Shown: positions 50,802-59,999 of the stretch, in pieces
Layout: each line of letters opens with the position of its first letter
How positions within the stretch are numbered: position 1 is the stretch's first letter
NCBI RefSeq assembly: GCF_029168315.1
Contig: NZ_JARGYD010000002.1
Coordinates: 496,001-560,000, forward strand
From: Psychromarinibacter halotolerans
GTDB lineage: Bacteria; Pseudomonadota; Alphaproteobacteria; Rhodobacterales; Rhodobacteraceae
Length of the DNA stretch: 64,000 bases
Reading direction: 5' to 3'
The notes under the pieces: generated by a model
What the model was told of the DNA's origin: nothing
What the model saw: the letters and a program-made list of their open reading frames with translations, nothing else
The model's database searches: none
Program-made: the position numbers and the translations under genes

Positions 50802-51227
50802 GTGGCCGACCGGCTGGAACTGTTTCGCGGGGTGGTTCACCCTTGGCACCACGATCACTTCGGGCACATGAATGTCCGGCACTACGCGCCGTTCTTCGAC
50901 GATGCCGTGTATCATATGTGGACGATGCTGGGTCTGCCCTATTCCAGGATGCAGGCCGAACACGGGGTGCATACGGTGTCCGGCACGGCGACCACGAAGT
51001 TCATCAAGGAACTGGTCGCGGGCGATCTGATCCGCATCGATGGCGCGGTGTCGCGGATCGGCGGCAAAAGCGTGACGTTCCACCTGCGCATGTTCCACGC
51101 GGACACCGGCGACCTGCACGCGACCTATGATCTGGTCGAGGTGTTCTTCGACCCGACGACCCGGTCTTCGGCCGAGATCCCGCCCGACGTGCGGTCCCGT
51201 CTGGCGATGCACGAAGTGGTGTCCTGA
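50802..51227 (+). CDS. Acyl-CoA thioesterase (hot-dog fold, 4HBT type)
   Basis: A 141-residue hot-dog fold protein with the family core HHDHFGHMNVRHYAPFFDDA near 16-35, including the Asp/His region of 4-hydroxybenzoyl-CoA thioesterase-like enzymes. Acyl substrate unknown. It starts at GTG with AAAAGGAG upstream. It faces the Hpt gene across a 6-bp gap. Confidence 0.82.
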   Translation: MADRLELFRGVVHPWHHDHFGHMNVRHYAPFFDDAVYHMWTMLGLPYSRMQAEHGVHTVSGTATTKFIKELVAGDLIRIDGAVSRIGGKSVTFHLRMFHADTGDLHATYDLVEVFFDPTTRSSAEIPPDVRSRLAMHEVVS

Positions 51228-51233
51228 CGCCGC

Positions 51234-51554
51234 CTATCCGGGGCGGTGGGCCAAGAACAGCGACTTCGATTCCGCATAGACAGAGACGATCTGCGCGGTA
51301 TCGACGTCGGCGGACTGGCCCGCCGCCGCAAGCCGTTCGCCCCGGCTGCACAGATCGGCCATTTCCTGAAAGCCAAGGTTCAGCGCGCTGCCTTTCAGAA
51401 AGTGAAGCCTTTCACGCACCACGCTGTCGGGGGCCGGGGTGTCGAGGGTAACGACAACCTCGTCGGTTTCCTCAAGGAACAGGTCCGCCACCTCTATGAA
51501 GGCGTCGGCGCCGATTTCCGATTTCAATTCTTCCACGCGTGTCCAGTCGATCAT
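51234..51554 (-). CDS. Hpt domain phosphotransfer protein
   Basis: A 106-residue single-domain histidine phosphotransfer protein. The phosphoacceptor histidine is H51 in RERLHFLKGSALNLGF, followed by helix residues typical of Hpt four-helix bundles. It has no kinase domain, so it must receive phosphate from a hybrid kinase elsewhere. Its gene is divergent from the receiver-SpoIIE phosphatase across 171 bp, making that protein its likely partner. Confidence 0.85.
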   Translation of the reverse strand: MIDWTRVEELKSEIGADAFIEVADLFLEETDEVVVTLDTPAPDSVVRERLHFLKGSALNLGFQEMADLCSRGERLAAAGQSADVDTAQIVSVYAESKSLFLAHRPG

Positions 51555-51725
51555 CGCCCGTACCCATCCCGGCGTTCGTGCCGATGCGTCGCGCGCAGCC
51601 TAGCGTAAAACCGATAATCAGCCGGTAAAGAGACGCGGCAATTAACTAAAACTCTAAGTTTATCATCGTGTTAAGCACACGGAGGTTAAGGGTTCGTCCG
51701 AGACAACCCCGAAGGCCGCGCCGGT

Positions 51726-52967
51726 TTGAATGTTCAAAGCCTGATCCCTGGCGGTGGTGCGGACGCCAACGCGCCGCAGACCGTGCTGATCGTCGACGAC
51801 AGCCGCGCGCAGCGGCTGTTGCTGAAGACGTATCTGCGCAAGATGGGCCACCGCGTGCTGGAAGCCTCTTCCGGCGAAGTCGCGCTTGCCGTCTGCCAGT
51901 TCGAACAGCCCGACCTGATCGTCAGCGACTGGGTCATGCCGGGGATGGATGGGCTGGAACTGTGCAGCGCCTTCCGCGCGCTTCGCGGCGACCGGTACGG
52001 ATATTTCATCCTTCTGACGTCGAAGGACGAAAAGCACGAGGTTGCCGCCGGGCTGGACGCCGGCGCCGATGATTTCCTGACCAAGCCGGTGAACGCGACA
52101 GAGCTTCGCGCGCGGGTGCGGGCCGGGCAGCGCATTCTTGCGATGGAGGGGGCGCTGACCGCGACGTTGCAGGAAATGCGGCAGCTGCACGCGGTGATCG
52201 ACCGCGACCTTGTCGAGGCGCAGAAGTTGCAGCAATCCCTAGTCCGCGAACGGCACCGCAGCTTTCCCGGCCTTGACGTGTCGCTACTGTTGCGTCCGGC
52301 TGGGCGGATCGGCGGCGATCTTGTCGGCCTGTTCGAGGTGAACGAGCATGAGATCGGCGTTTATGCGCTGGACGTGTCGGGGCATGGCATCGCCTCGGCC
52401 CTGATGACCGCCCAGCTTGCATCGCAGTTCTCGGGCAGCGTGCCGGGGCGCAACATCGCGATCACCACCGACGCGCAGAAGCAGCCGGTCATGCGGGCCC
52501 CGTCCGAAACCGCGCGCCGCCTGAATGAAACCGTGCTGAACCAGATGGGGACGGAACAGTATCTGACACTGTTGCTGGCCCGGGTTGAACCGGCGACGGG
52601 GCGGGTGGTGCTGACACAGGCCGGGCATCCGCATCCGCTGGTCCATCGCGCCAACGGCAGCTTCGAGATTGTGGGAACCGGCGGCCTGCCGGTCGGATTG
52701 CTGCCCGGCGCAAGTTTCACCGATGTCGAGATTCAGCTTTATCCCGGCGACAGGCTGTTCTTCGGGTCGGACGGCATCACCGAATGCCCCTCGGCCGGCG
52801 GCGACATGCTGGAAGAACAGGGATTGGTCGGCATCCTGAACCGCCACCGGTTCGCGCGCGGCGAAAGTTTTCTGTCGCGCCTGCTGGAAGATCTTTCGGC
52901 CCACTCGGGCGGAACCGAGTTTCCCGACGACCTGTCCGGTGTTCTGATGGACTTCGGCGAGCCCTAA
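51726..52967 (+). CDS. Response regulator with SpoIIE-type PP2C phosphatase output
   Basis: A 413-residue protein. Residues 18-135 are a receiver domain with the acidic pair in LIVDDSRAQR, phosphoacceptor D68 in SDWVMPGMDG and the conserved lysine in DFLTKPVN. A coiled linker (about 140-175) leads to a PP2C/SpoIIE phosphatase (about 180-410) with metal-binding GGDLVG, DVSGHGIASALMT and FGSDGITE. Such proteins dephosphorylate anti-sigma antagonists in partner-switching systems; Rhodobacter RbaY is of this type. Translation seems to start at a TTG (51726), since no in-frame ATG precedes the receiver. Its stop overlaps the converging NUDIX gene by 4 bp. Confidence 0.88.
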   Translation: MNVQSLIPGGGADANAPQTVLIVDDSRAQRLLLKTYLRKMGHRVLEASSGEVALAVCQFEQPDLIVSDWVMPGMDGLELCSAFRALRGDRYGYFILLTSKDEKHEVAAGLDAGADDFLTKPVNATELRARVRAGQRILAMEGALTATLQEMRQLHAVIDRDLVEAQKLQQSLVRERHRSFPGLDVSLLLRPAGRIGGDLVGLFEVNEHEIGVYALDVSGHGIASALMTAQLASQFSGSVPGRNIAITTDAQKQPVMRAPSETARRLNETVLNQMGTEQYLTLLLARVEPATGRVVLTQAGHPHPLVHRANGSFEIVGTGGLPVGLLPGASFTDVEIQLYPGDRLFFGSDGITECPSAGGDMLEEQGLVGILNRHRFARGESFLSRLLEDLSAHSGGTEFPDDLSGVLMDFGEP

Positions 52968-53398
52968 AGCAGCCGTTCCGCGAAAGCCCGGTCGCCGTCG
53001 TTGGTCAACAGCTCGATCGCGGCCTCGGCGTCGGCCCAGATCGCGGTGTGCCCCGGCTCGGACGGCGGGCCGTACCGGCGGACGGGGCGGGCGGTGAAGA
53101 TATGGCAGATCTTCTCGGCCCACAGGTCGTATTCCGGCATGTAGGTGAACCGCCGATAGGTCCCGATGTGCAGCGGCGACGCGATGCGCCAGCCGGTTTC
53201 CTCGAACACCTCGCGGTGCAGCGCGGTGATCGGGGACTCTCCGGGGTCGATGCCACCGCCGGGCAGTTGGAATTCCGGGATCGGCTCGGCCTGATGGGTC
53301 AGCAGCACCGCGCCGTTCAGCGGCAGCAAAGCATAGACGCCGGGGCGTTTTCTGTACCGGACACCGCCTTTTACCGGCTCGCCATATCTCCGGATCAT
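52964..53398 (-). CDS. NUDIX hydrolase
   Basis: A 144-residue protein with a complete Nudix box near residues 48-70: GGGIDPGESPITALHREVFEETGW, keeping the G-x5-E-x7-REVxEETG pattern. It hydrolyses a nucleoside diphosphate linked to some group X; the exact substrate is unknown. It converges on the phosphatase gene and is divergent from hslO. Confidence 0.88.
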   Translation of the reverse strand: MIRRYGEPVKGGVRYRKRPGVYALLPLNGAVLLTHQAEPIPEFQLPGGGIDPGESPITALHREVFEETGWRIASPLHIGTYRRFTYMPEYDLWAEKICHIFTARPVRRYGPPSEPGHTAIWADAEAAIELLTNDGDRAFAERLL

Positions 53399-53474
53399 AG
53401 CTGCCCTGCCTTTTGTGTTCTGTTGCTGTACCTATATGGACGCGGTATGCCAAAGCGAGCCGCAAGGAAACCCC

Positions 53475-54473
53475 ATGACCATTGGATCGCAAATCGCCTG
53501 GGATGATACCATCCTGCCCTTCCAACTCGACCGCTCGGACATCCGCGGCCGGGTCGCTCGGCTTGACGGGGTGCTGGACGAGGTTCTGGCGCAACACGAC
53601 TATCCGCCCGCCATCGAGGCGCTGGTGGCCGAGATGGCGCTGCTGACCGCCCTGATCGGCCAGACCATCAAACTGCGCTGGAAGCTGTCGCTTCAGGTGC
53701 GCGGCGACGGTCCCGCCCGCCTGATCGCAACCGACTATTACGGCCCCTCGAAAGAAGGCGAGCCTGCCCGCATTCGTGCCTATGCCAGCTATGACGAGGA
53801 TCGCCTTGACCCTACGGGTGACGGCTTTCCCCAGATCGGCAAGGGCTACTTTGCCATCCTGATCGACCAAGGGTCCGGGATGGTGCCGTATCAGGGCATC
53901 ACGCCGATCGCAGGCGGGTCTCTAAGTTCGTGTGCAGAGACGTATTTTGCGCAGTCCGAACAGCTGCCCACCCGGTTCTCGCTGGGCTTCGGTGAATCGC
54001 AAGAGCCCCGGCAAGGGATCCGCTGGCGCGCCGGCGGTGTGATGCTTCAGGTTATGCCCGAAGCATCCCCCTATGCCACGGGCGGCGGGTCTGGCGAAGA
54101 CGGTCTTCTGAACGCCAACGACATCATGGATGGCGACGAGGAAGAGAACTGGAACCGTGCCAACCTGCTGCTGGACACCGTCGAGGAGTTCGAGCTGATC
54201 GGCCCGCAGGTCGACACGCCGGATCTTCTGGTGCGGCTGTTCCACGAGGAACGCCCCCGCGTGTTCGATCCGCAGCCGGTGAAGTTCGGCTGTACCTGTT
54301 CCGCCGACCGTGTGCGTCAAAGCCTGTCGATCTATTCGGCCAAGGACATCGGTCACATGACCACCGACGACGGGATCGTGACCGCCGACTGCCAGTTCTG
54401 CGGCGCGCATTACGAGTTCGACCCGAAGACGCTGGGCTTCGAGGCCGAGGAGGCGCCGGGTGACGACACCTGA
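53475..54473 (+). CDS. hslO: Redox-regulated chaperone Hsp33
   Basis: A 332-residue chaperone activated by oxidation of a zinc site. The N-terminal part carries the Hsp33 core (YPPAIEALVAEMALLTALIGQTIK near 41). The C-terminal redox switch has C-x-C in FGCTCSADR and C-x-x-C in DCQFCGAHYEF, about 33 residues apart. GCAAGGA precedes the ATG. It overlaps the next gene by 14 bp. Confidence 0.95.
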   Translation: MTIGSQIAWDDTILPFQLDRSDIRGRVARLDGVLDEVLAQHDYPPAIEALVAEMALLTALIGQTIKLRWKLSLQVRGDGPARLIATDYYGPSKEGEPARIRAYASYDEDRLDPTGDGFPQIGKGYFAILIDQGSGMVPYQGITPIAGGSLSSCAETYFAQSEQLPTRFSLGFGESQEPRQGIRWRAGGVMLQVMPEASPYATGGGSGEDGLLNANDIMDGDEEENWNRANLLLDTVEEFELIGPQVDTPDLLVRLFHEERPRVFDPQPVKFGCTCSADRVRQSLSIYSAKDIGHMTTDDGIVTADCQFCGAHYEFDPKTLGFEAEEAPGDDT

Positions 54474-55068
54474 CGTCTTTGCCCGCCTGCGCGCGGCCGC
54501 CTGTGACCAGGGCGACGGCGCGGCGGGCGAATCGTCGGACTTCGACCTGAATCCGGAATTCCGTCCGCAGGGCATCAAGCTGCGTCCTGCGGGCGTTCTG
54601 GTTCCGGTCATCGACACCCCGCGCGGACCCGAACTGATCCTGACCAAGCGGTCCTCGGCGTTGAAGCATCATCCGGGGCAGATCGCGTTTCCGGGCGGCA
54701 AGGTCGATCCCGGTGACGATGGCCCGGTCGGTGCCGCCCTGCGCGAGGCGCACGAGGAAATCGGGCTGGACCCCGCCAACGTCGAGGTTCTGGGCACGCT
54801 TCCCGCGCATGAAACGGTGACGAGTTTCAACGTGACGCCAGTGCTGGCCCGCGTTCGTGCCGAGTTCACCGAGGTTCCAGAACCGGGCGAGGTCGAGGAA
54901 GTGTTCCGCGTTCCGTTCGCCCACGTGAGTGATCCCACGCGATACCAGATCCAGTCGCGGCGCTGGCAGGGCCGGTCGCGGTCGTTCTTCGTGGTGCCCT
55001 ACGGGCCGTATTACATCTGGGGCGCCACCGCGCGGATGCTGCGCGTGCTGGCCGAACGGCTGGCGTGA
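54460..55068 (+). CDS. CoA pyrophosphatase (NUDIX)
   Basis: A 202-residue NUDIX protein of the CoA-hydrolase type: the Nudix box GGKVDPGDDGPVGAALREAHEEIGL near 76-99 is preceded by the CoA-specific LTKRSSALKHHPGQIAFP (NuCoA motif). It should cleave CoA to 3',5'-ADP and phosphopantetheine. Translation starts at a GTG inside hslO; its stop shares a base with the start of the next gene. Confidence 0.9.
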   Translation: MTTPDVFARLRAAACDQGDGAAGESSDFDLNPEFRPQGIKLRPAGVLVPVIDTPRGPELILTKRSSALKHHPGQIAFPGGKVDPGDDGPVGAALREAHEEIGLDPANVEVLGTLPAHETVTSFNVTPVLARVRAEFTEVPEPGEVEEVFRVPFAHVSDPTRYQIQSRRWQGRSRSFFVVPYGPYYIWGATARMLRVLAERLA

Positions 55069-56219
55069 TGCGGGTGTCCGGCGACTGGATCACCGATCCG
55101 CGCACGCAGGCCGTCTGCCGCGCCCTGACCGACGCGGGCCATCAGGCGCTGTTCGTCGGCGGCTGCGTGCGGAATGCGCTGTTGGACGAACCCGTTGGCG
55201 ACATGGATATCTCGACCGACGCGGTGCCCGAGGACGTGATCCGTCTGGCGACCGAAGCGGGGCTGAAGGCCGTTCCGACCGGCATCGAGCACGGGACGAT
55301 CACCGTGGTGTCCAAGGGTCTGCCCCACGAAGTCACCACCTTCCGGCGCGATGTTGAAACTGACGGTCGCCGCGCGGTCGTCGCCTTCACCGATCGGATC
55401 GAAGAAGACGCCCTGCGGCGGGACCTGACGATGAACGCGCTGTATGCCCAACCGGACGGTACTGTCGTCGATCCGCTGAACGGGCTGCCCGACCTTCTGG
55501 CCCGCCGCGTCCGGTTCATTGAAGACCCCGAAGCCCGCATCCGCGAGGACTACCTGCGCATCCTGCGGTTCTTTCGATTCCACGCGTGGTACGGCGACCC
55601 ACAGGGGGGTCTTGACGCGGACGGATATGCCGCCTGTGCGTCCCTGAACGCGGGATTAGAGACGCTTTCAAAGGAACGCGTCGGGGCCGAGATGCTGAAG
55701 CTTCTGACCGCGCCGGACCCTGCGCCGTCCACCGCGGCGATGCAGCAGGCAGGATGCCTGACGCGTGTGCTGCCCGGTGCCGATGCCAGGTGGTTGCCGC
55801 TTTTGGTCGATTTCGAGCAGCGCCTTGGCGTTGCGCCCGACGGGTTGCGTCGGCTGGCGGTATTGGGCGGGGAAGGGCAGGGCGATCTGTTGCGTCTGTC
55901 GAAAAAAGACACCCGGCGGCTAGAGGCGCTGCGCGATGCGGCGACGGGGGTGATGGGACCGGGCGAGCTTGGCTATCGGCTGGGCGCGGACGAGGCACTG
56001 AACGCCCTGCTGCTGCGCGCCGCCCTGACCGAAACGCCTTTGCCCACCGACACGCCAGCGCGTGTGCAGGACGGGGCCAGCGCCGAATTCCCGGTCTCGG
56101 CCAAAGATCTGCCGGCCGATTGTCATGGGCCCGCCATCGGCAAACGCCTGCGGGCGCTGGAACGGGACTGGATCGACTCGGGGTTTACGCTGGACCGCGC
56201 GGCGCTGTTGTCACGATAA
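55068..56219 (+). CDS. CCA tRNA nucleotidyltransferase / poly(A) polymerase family
   Basis: A 383-residue class-II nucleotidyltransferase. It has the HQALFVGGCVRNALLDEPVGDMDISTDA active site near 24-51 (G-G-x-VRN and DxD), an RRDLTMNALY segment near 121 and an RNA-binding RILRFFRFHAWYG near 166. It adds or repairs the CCA end of tRNAs, although poly(A) polymerases look alike. The ATG at 55068 shares its A with the preceding stop; a GTG one codon earlier is also possible. Confidence 0.88.
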   Translation: MRVSGDWITDPRTQAVCRALTDAGHQALFVGGCVRNALLDEPVGDMDISTDAVPEDVIRLATEAGLKAVPTGIEHGTITVVSKGLPHEVTTFRRDVETDGRRAVVAFTDRIEEDALRRDLTMNALYAQPDGTVVDPLNGLPDLLARRVRFIEDPEARIREDYLRILRFFRFHAWYGDPQGGLDADGYAACASLNAGLETLSKERVGAEMLKLLTAPDPAPSTAAMQQAGCLTRVLPGADARWLPLLVDFEQRLGVAPDGLRRLAVLGGEGQGDLLRLSKKDTRRLEALRDAATGVMGPGELGYRLGADEALNALLLRAALTETPLPTDTPARVQDGASAEFPVSAKDLPADCHGPAIGKRLRALERDWIDSGFTLDRAALLSR

Positions 56220-56307
56220 CTTCGCAATCGCCGAAGGTTCCCAAGGCGGCTGGCGGGGGCTATAGCTGCGTGCCTGTCCCCGGACGATGCCCCCAAAGGC
56301 CGTTTTC

Positions 56308-58152
56308 ATGTTCCGCTATTTCGAAAATCTCGTGGACCCCTATGGTCCTTATCCGCAAACCGACACGCCGCCGCGCAAGTTGCTGCCGTTCCTGCTGACC
56401 TACGCGCAGCCGTTCCGCCGCGTGTTCTGGGCCGCTGGCCTGATGTCTTTGGTGGTGGCCGCCGTCGAGGTCGGGCTGATCTCGTACATGGGGCGCATCG
56501 TCGACCTGCTGACCGAAGGGGACGCGACGCAGGTCTGGGACAGCTATGGTCTGGAATTCATCCTTGCCGCGCTGTTCATCCTGCTGATCCGGCCCGCGAT
56601 TCAGATGCTGGACGTGCTGCTGCTGAACAACGCGATCCTGCCGAACTTTGGCACGCTGGTCCGCTGGCGCGCGCACAGTCAGGTGATGCGCCAGTCGGTC
56701 GGCTGGTTCGAGAACGACTTTGCCGGGCGCATCGCGAACCGGATCATGCAAACGCCGATGTCTGCCGGAGAGGCGATATTTCAGGTGTTCGACGCGATCA
56801 CCTTCGCACTGGCCTACCTTATCGGCGCCGCTGTCCTGCTGTGGGGGGCGGACGTGCGGCTGGTGATCCCGCTGCTTGGTTGGTTCATGCTGTACGGTCT
56901 GCTGGTACGGTGGACGATGAAACGCGTGGGCCCCGCGTCCAAGGCCGCGTCCGATGCGCGCAGCAAGGTTACGGGCCGCGTCGTGGACAGTTACAGCAAC
57001 ATCCATTCGGTCAAGCTGTTCGCGCATCACGACAGCGAACTCGATTACGCCAAAGAGGCCATCGAAGAGGCGCGGACGACCTTCGCCGCAGAGATGCGGC
57101 TGTACACGATCATGGACGTCGCGCTGGTGTTCCTGAACGGGCTGCTGATCGTCGGGGTCGTCGGCTGGGCCTTCGTGCTTTGGATGAACGGGTCCGCGTC
57201 TGTGGGGATCGTGGCGGCGGCAACGGCGCTGACCCTGCGGCTGAACGCGATGACCGGCTGGATCATGTGGGCGCTGTCCACGTTCTTCCGGTCGCTCGGC
57301 GTGGTCGCGGAAGGTATGGAGACGATTGCCCAGCCGATCACCCTGACCGATGCCGATGACGCCAAGGTGCTGACGGTCGATGCCGGAGAGATCCGGTTCG
57401 ACGGCGTGTCGCACCACTATGGTCGCGGTGCGGGCGGGCTGGATCGGGTGTCACTGACCGTGAAGCCGGGCGAGAAGATCGGCCTGATCGGGCGTTCTGG
57501 CGCGGGAAAGTCGACCTTGGTGAAGCTTCTGTTGCGGTTCTATGACCCCGAGAACGGCAAGATCACCATCGACGGCCACGACGTGACTGCCGTGACGCAG
57601 GAAAGTCTTCGGACAGAGATCGGCATGGTTCAGCAGGACAGTTCGCTGCTGCACCGCTCGATCCGCGAGAACATCCTGTACGGCCGCCCCGATGCCACCG
57701 AAGCCCAGATGATCGAGGCGGCGCAGCGCGCCGAGGCGGACGGTTTCATCGGTGACCTTGTCGATCCGGATGGGCGGCAGGGCTATGACGTGCACGTCGG
57801 CGAACGGGGCGTGAAGCTGTCGGGTGGCCAGCGCCAGCGTATCGCGCTTGCGCGTGTGATCCTGAAGGACGCGCCGATCCTTGTGCTGGACGAAGCCACA
57901 TCGGCGCTGGACAGCGAGGTCGAAGCCGCGATTCAGCAGACGTTGTACGGGATGATGGAGGGCAAGACCGTGATCGCGATCGCCCACCGTCTGTCCACTA
58001 TCGCCCAATTGGATCGCATCCTTGTTCTGGACGACGGGCGCATCGTCGAGGACGGCACCCATGCCGAGCTTTTGGCGGCGAAGGGCCTATATGCCAACTT
58101 CTGGGACCGGCAATCGGGCGGGTTCATCGGAACGGAACAGGCGGCCGAATGA
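56308..58152 (+). CDS. ABC transporter, fused membrane and ATPase (half 1)
   Basis: A 614-residue type-IV exporter half-transporter. About six membrane helices cover residues 30-330. The ATPase has Walker A GRSGAGKST near 393, the Q-loop in GMVQQDS, the signature LSGGQRQRIALAR, Walker B ILVLDEATSALDSE and the H-loop AHRLST. All catalytic residues look intact. The ATG at 56308 is preferred over one at 56287 because of AAAGG upstream. It overlaps half 2 (ATGA), so a heterodimer is likely; cargo unknown. Confidence 0.9.
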   Translation: MFRYFENLVDPYGPYPQTDTPPRKLLPFLLTYAQPFRRVFWAAGLMSLVVAAVEVGLISYMGRIVDLLTEGDATQVWDSYGLEFILAALFILLIRPAIQMLDVLLLNNAILPNFGTLVRWRAHSQVMRQSVGWFENDFAGRIANRIMQTPMSAGEAIFQVFDAITFALAYLIGAAVLLWGADVRLVIPLLGWFMLYGLLVRWTMKRVGPASKAASDARSKVTGRVVDSYSNIHSVKLFAHHDSELDYAKEAIEEARTTFAAEMRLYTIMDVALVFLNGLLIVGVVGWAFVLWMNGSASVGIVAAATALTLRLNAMTGWIMWALSTFFRSLGVVAEGMETIAQPITLTDADDAKVLTVDAGEIRFDGVSHHYGRGAGGLDRVSLTVKPGEKIGLIGRSGAGKSTLVKLLLRFYDPENGKITIDGHDVTAVTQESLRTEIGMVQQDSSLLHRSIRENILYGRPDATEAQMIEAAQRAEADGFIGDLVDPDGRQGYDVHVGERGVKLSGGQRQRIALARVILKDAPILVLDEATSALDSEVEAAIQQTLYGMMEGKTVIAIAHRLSTIAQLDRILVLDDGRIVEDGTHAELLAAKGLYANFWDRQSGGFIGTEQAAE

Positions 58153-59999
58153 ACAGGCAGGCGATACTTGGGTGGTTTGCGGGGCTGATCGACGCCGAGC
58201 GTGACGCCCGCGGCGCGCCGCCACGCACGCTGATGGCGTTCATGGGCTGGCTGCTGGACGGCGCGTGGAAAGCCATCGGGCTGGCCGCGCTTGTGTCTGT
58301 CACCTCGGGCACGCTTGAGGTCATGACCGCTGTCATCCTTGGCGCGGTGGTGGACGCGGCCGTCGGCGGATCGCCGGATGGTTTCTTCGGCACCAACCTG
58401 TGGATGCTGATCGGCGCGGCCTGTTTCTTCGTCGTGCTGCGCCCGCTGGTGTTCGGCGCGAACTCGGCGCTGGCGTCCCTGTCCATCGGGCCCAACATCA
58501 ACAACCTCGTGCTGTCGCGGCTGCACCGCTACACGCTGGGTCAGTCGGTGACGTTCTTCGACAACGACTTTGCCGGGCGGATCGCGCAGAAGCAGATGCA
58601 GACCGCGCGTGCGGTGACCGACGTGGTGACCGACATGCTGGGCGCGGTCGTTTTCGGCCTTGCCTCGGTCGTGGGGTCCATCGTGCTGATGCTGTTCATC
58701 GGCTGGGAACTGGCGCTGCTTCTGGCGGTTTGGATGTGTGCCTATGCCGGGCTTATCCGCTATTTTCTGCCGCGCATTCGCGAACGGTCGCGGGCGCGCG
58801 CCGCTGCCCGTGCGATGGTGTCCGGTCAGGTTGTGGATACGATCACCAACATAAAGACGGTGAAGCTGTTCGCCCACCAGTCGCACGAGGATCGCGCCGC
58901 GCTGGAAGAGATGCGGCGGTTCCGGCTGGCCGCCTTCGGCTTTGGCACCGTCACGGCCAGCTTCCGGCTGATGCTGATGACGTTGTCGGGCTGTCTGCCT
59001 GTGCTGCTGGTCGGGGTGACGCTGGTCTTGTGGTCGAACGGCGCGGCGACGGCAGGCGACATCACCGCGACGGGCGCGGTGTCGATCCGGCTGGCGCAAA
59101 TGACCGGGTGGATCAGCAACGCGATGCTGATGATGTACGCCCATGTCGGCGAGATCGAGGATGGGATGAACACCCTCACGCCGCCGCACGAACTGGCCGA
59201 TGCGCCGGACGCCGCCGCGATCGAAGGGCCGCCGGTGATCTCGTTCGATAACGTGAACTTCGCTTACGGTCAGCGCAGCGGTGGCGTGCAAAACATCGAC
59301 CTGACCATCCATCAGGGCGAAAAGTTGGCCATCGTCGGTGCGTCGGGGGCCGGGAAATCGACGCTGGTCGCGTTGTTGATGCGGCTGTACGACGCCGAAG
59401 GTGGCGCGGTTCGGGTGGGTGGCACCGATGTGCGCGAGGTGACGCAGGAAAGCCTGCGGCAACAGATCGGGATGGTCACGCAAGAAACCGCGATGTTCAA
59501 CCGCTCGGCCCGAGACAACATCATGTACGGCCGTCCCGACGCGACAGAGGACCAGATGATCGCCGCCGCCAAACGGGCGCGGGCGCATGATTTCATTCTC
59601 GAACTCGCGGATTTCAAGGGACGCACCGGCTATGACGCGCATCTTGGCGAGCGCGGGGTGAAGCTGTCGGGCGGGCAGCGGCAGCGTATCGCGCTGGCCC
59701 GCGCCATCCTGAAGGACGCGCCGATCCTTGTGCTGGACGAAGCGACCAGCGCGCTGGACAGCGAGGTCGAGGCCGAGATTCAAGAGGCGCTGGACGAGGT
59801 GATGAAGGGCAAGACCGTGCTGGCTATTGCGCACCGGCTGTCCACCATCGCCCAGATGGACCGGATCGTGGTGCTGGATGCGGGCGAGATCGCCGAGATC
59901 GGCACGCACCGCGAATTGCTGGAGCGGGATGGTCTGTACGCGCGGTACTGGAAGCGGCAATCTGGCGGCTTCATGGGATTCTCCGAGGCGGCCGAGTGA
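58149..59999 (+). CDS. ABC transporter, fused membrane and ATPase (half 2)
   Basis: A 616-residue half-transporter paralogous to half 1, with six helices followed by an ATPase with Walker A GASGAGKST near 399, Q-loop GMVTQET, signature LSGGQRQRIALAR, Walker B and H-loop AHRLST. Both halves keep complete catalytic sites, unlike many heterodimers where one is degenerate. Its stop overlaps the next start (GTGA). Confidence 0.9.
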   Translation: MNRQAILGWFAGLIDAERDARGAPPRTLMAFMGWLLDGAWKAIGLAALVSVTSGTLEVMTAVILGAVVDAAVGGSPDGFFGTNLWMLIGAACFFVVLRPLVFGANSALASLSIGPNINNLVLSRLHRYTLGQSVTFFDNDFAGRIAQKQMQTARAVTDVVTDMLGAVVFGLASVVGSIVLMLFIGWELALLLAVWMCAYAGLIRYFLPRIRERSRARAAARAMVSGQVVDTITNIKTVKLFAHQSHEDRAALEEMRRFRLAAFGFGTVTASFRLMLMTLSGCLPVLLVGVTLVLWSNGAATAGDITATGAVSIRLAQMTGWISNAMLMMYAHVGEIEDGMNTLTPPHELADAPDAAAIEGPPVISFDNVNFAYGQRSGGVQNIDLTIHQGEKLAIVGASGAGKSTLVALLMRLYDAEGGAVRVGGTDVREVTQESLRQQIGMVTQETAMFNRSARDNIMYGRPDATEDQMIAAAKRARAHDFILELADFKGRTGYDAHLGERGVKLSGGQRQRIALARAILKDAPILVLDEATSALDSEVEAEIQEALDEVMKGKTVLAIAHRLSTIAQMDRIVVLDAGEIAEIGTHRELLERDGLYARYWKRQSGGFMGFSEAAE

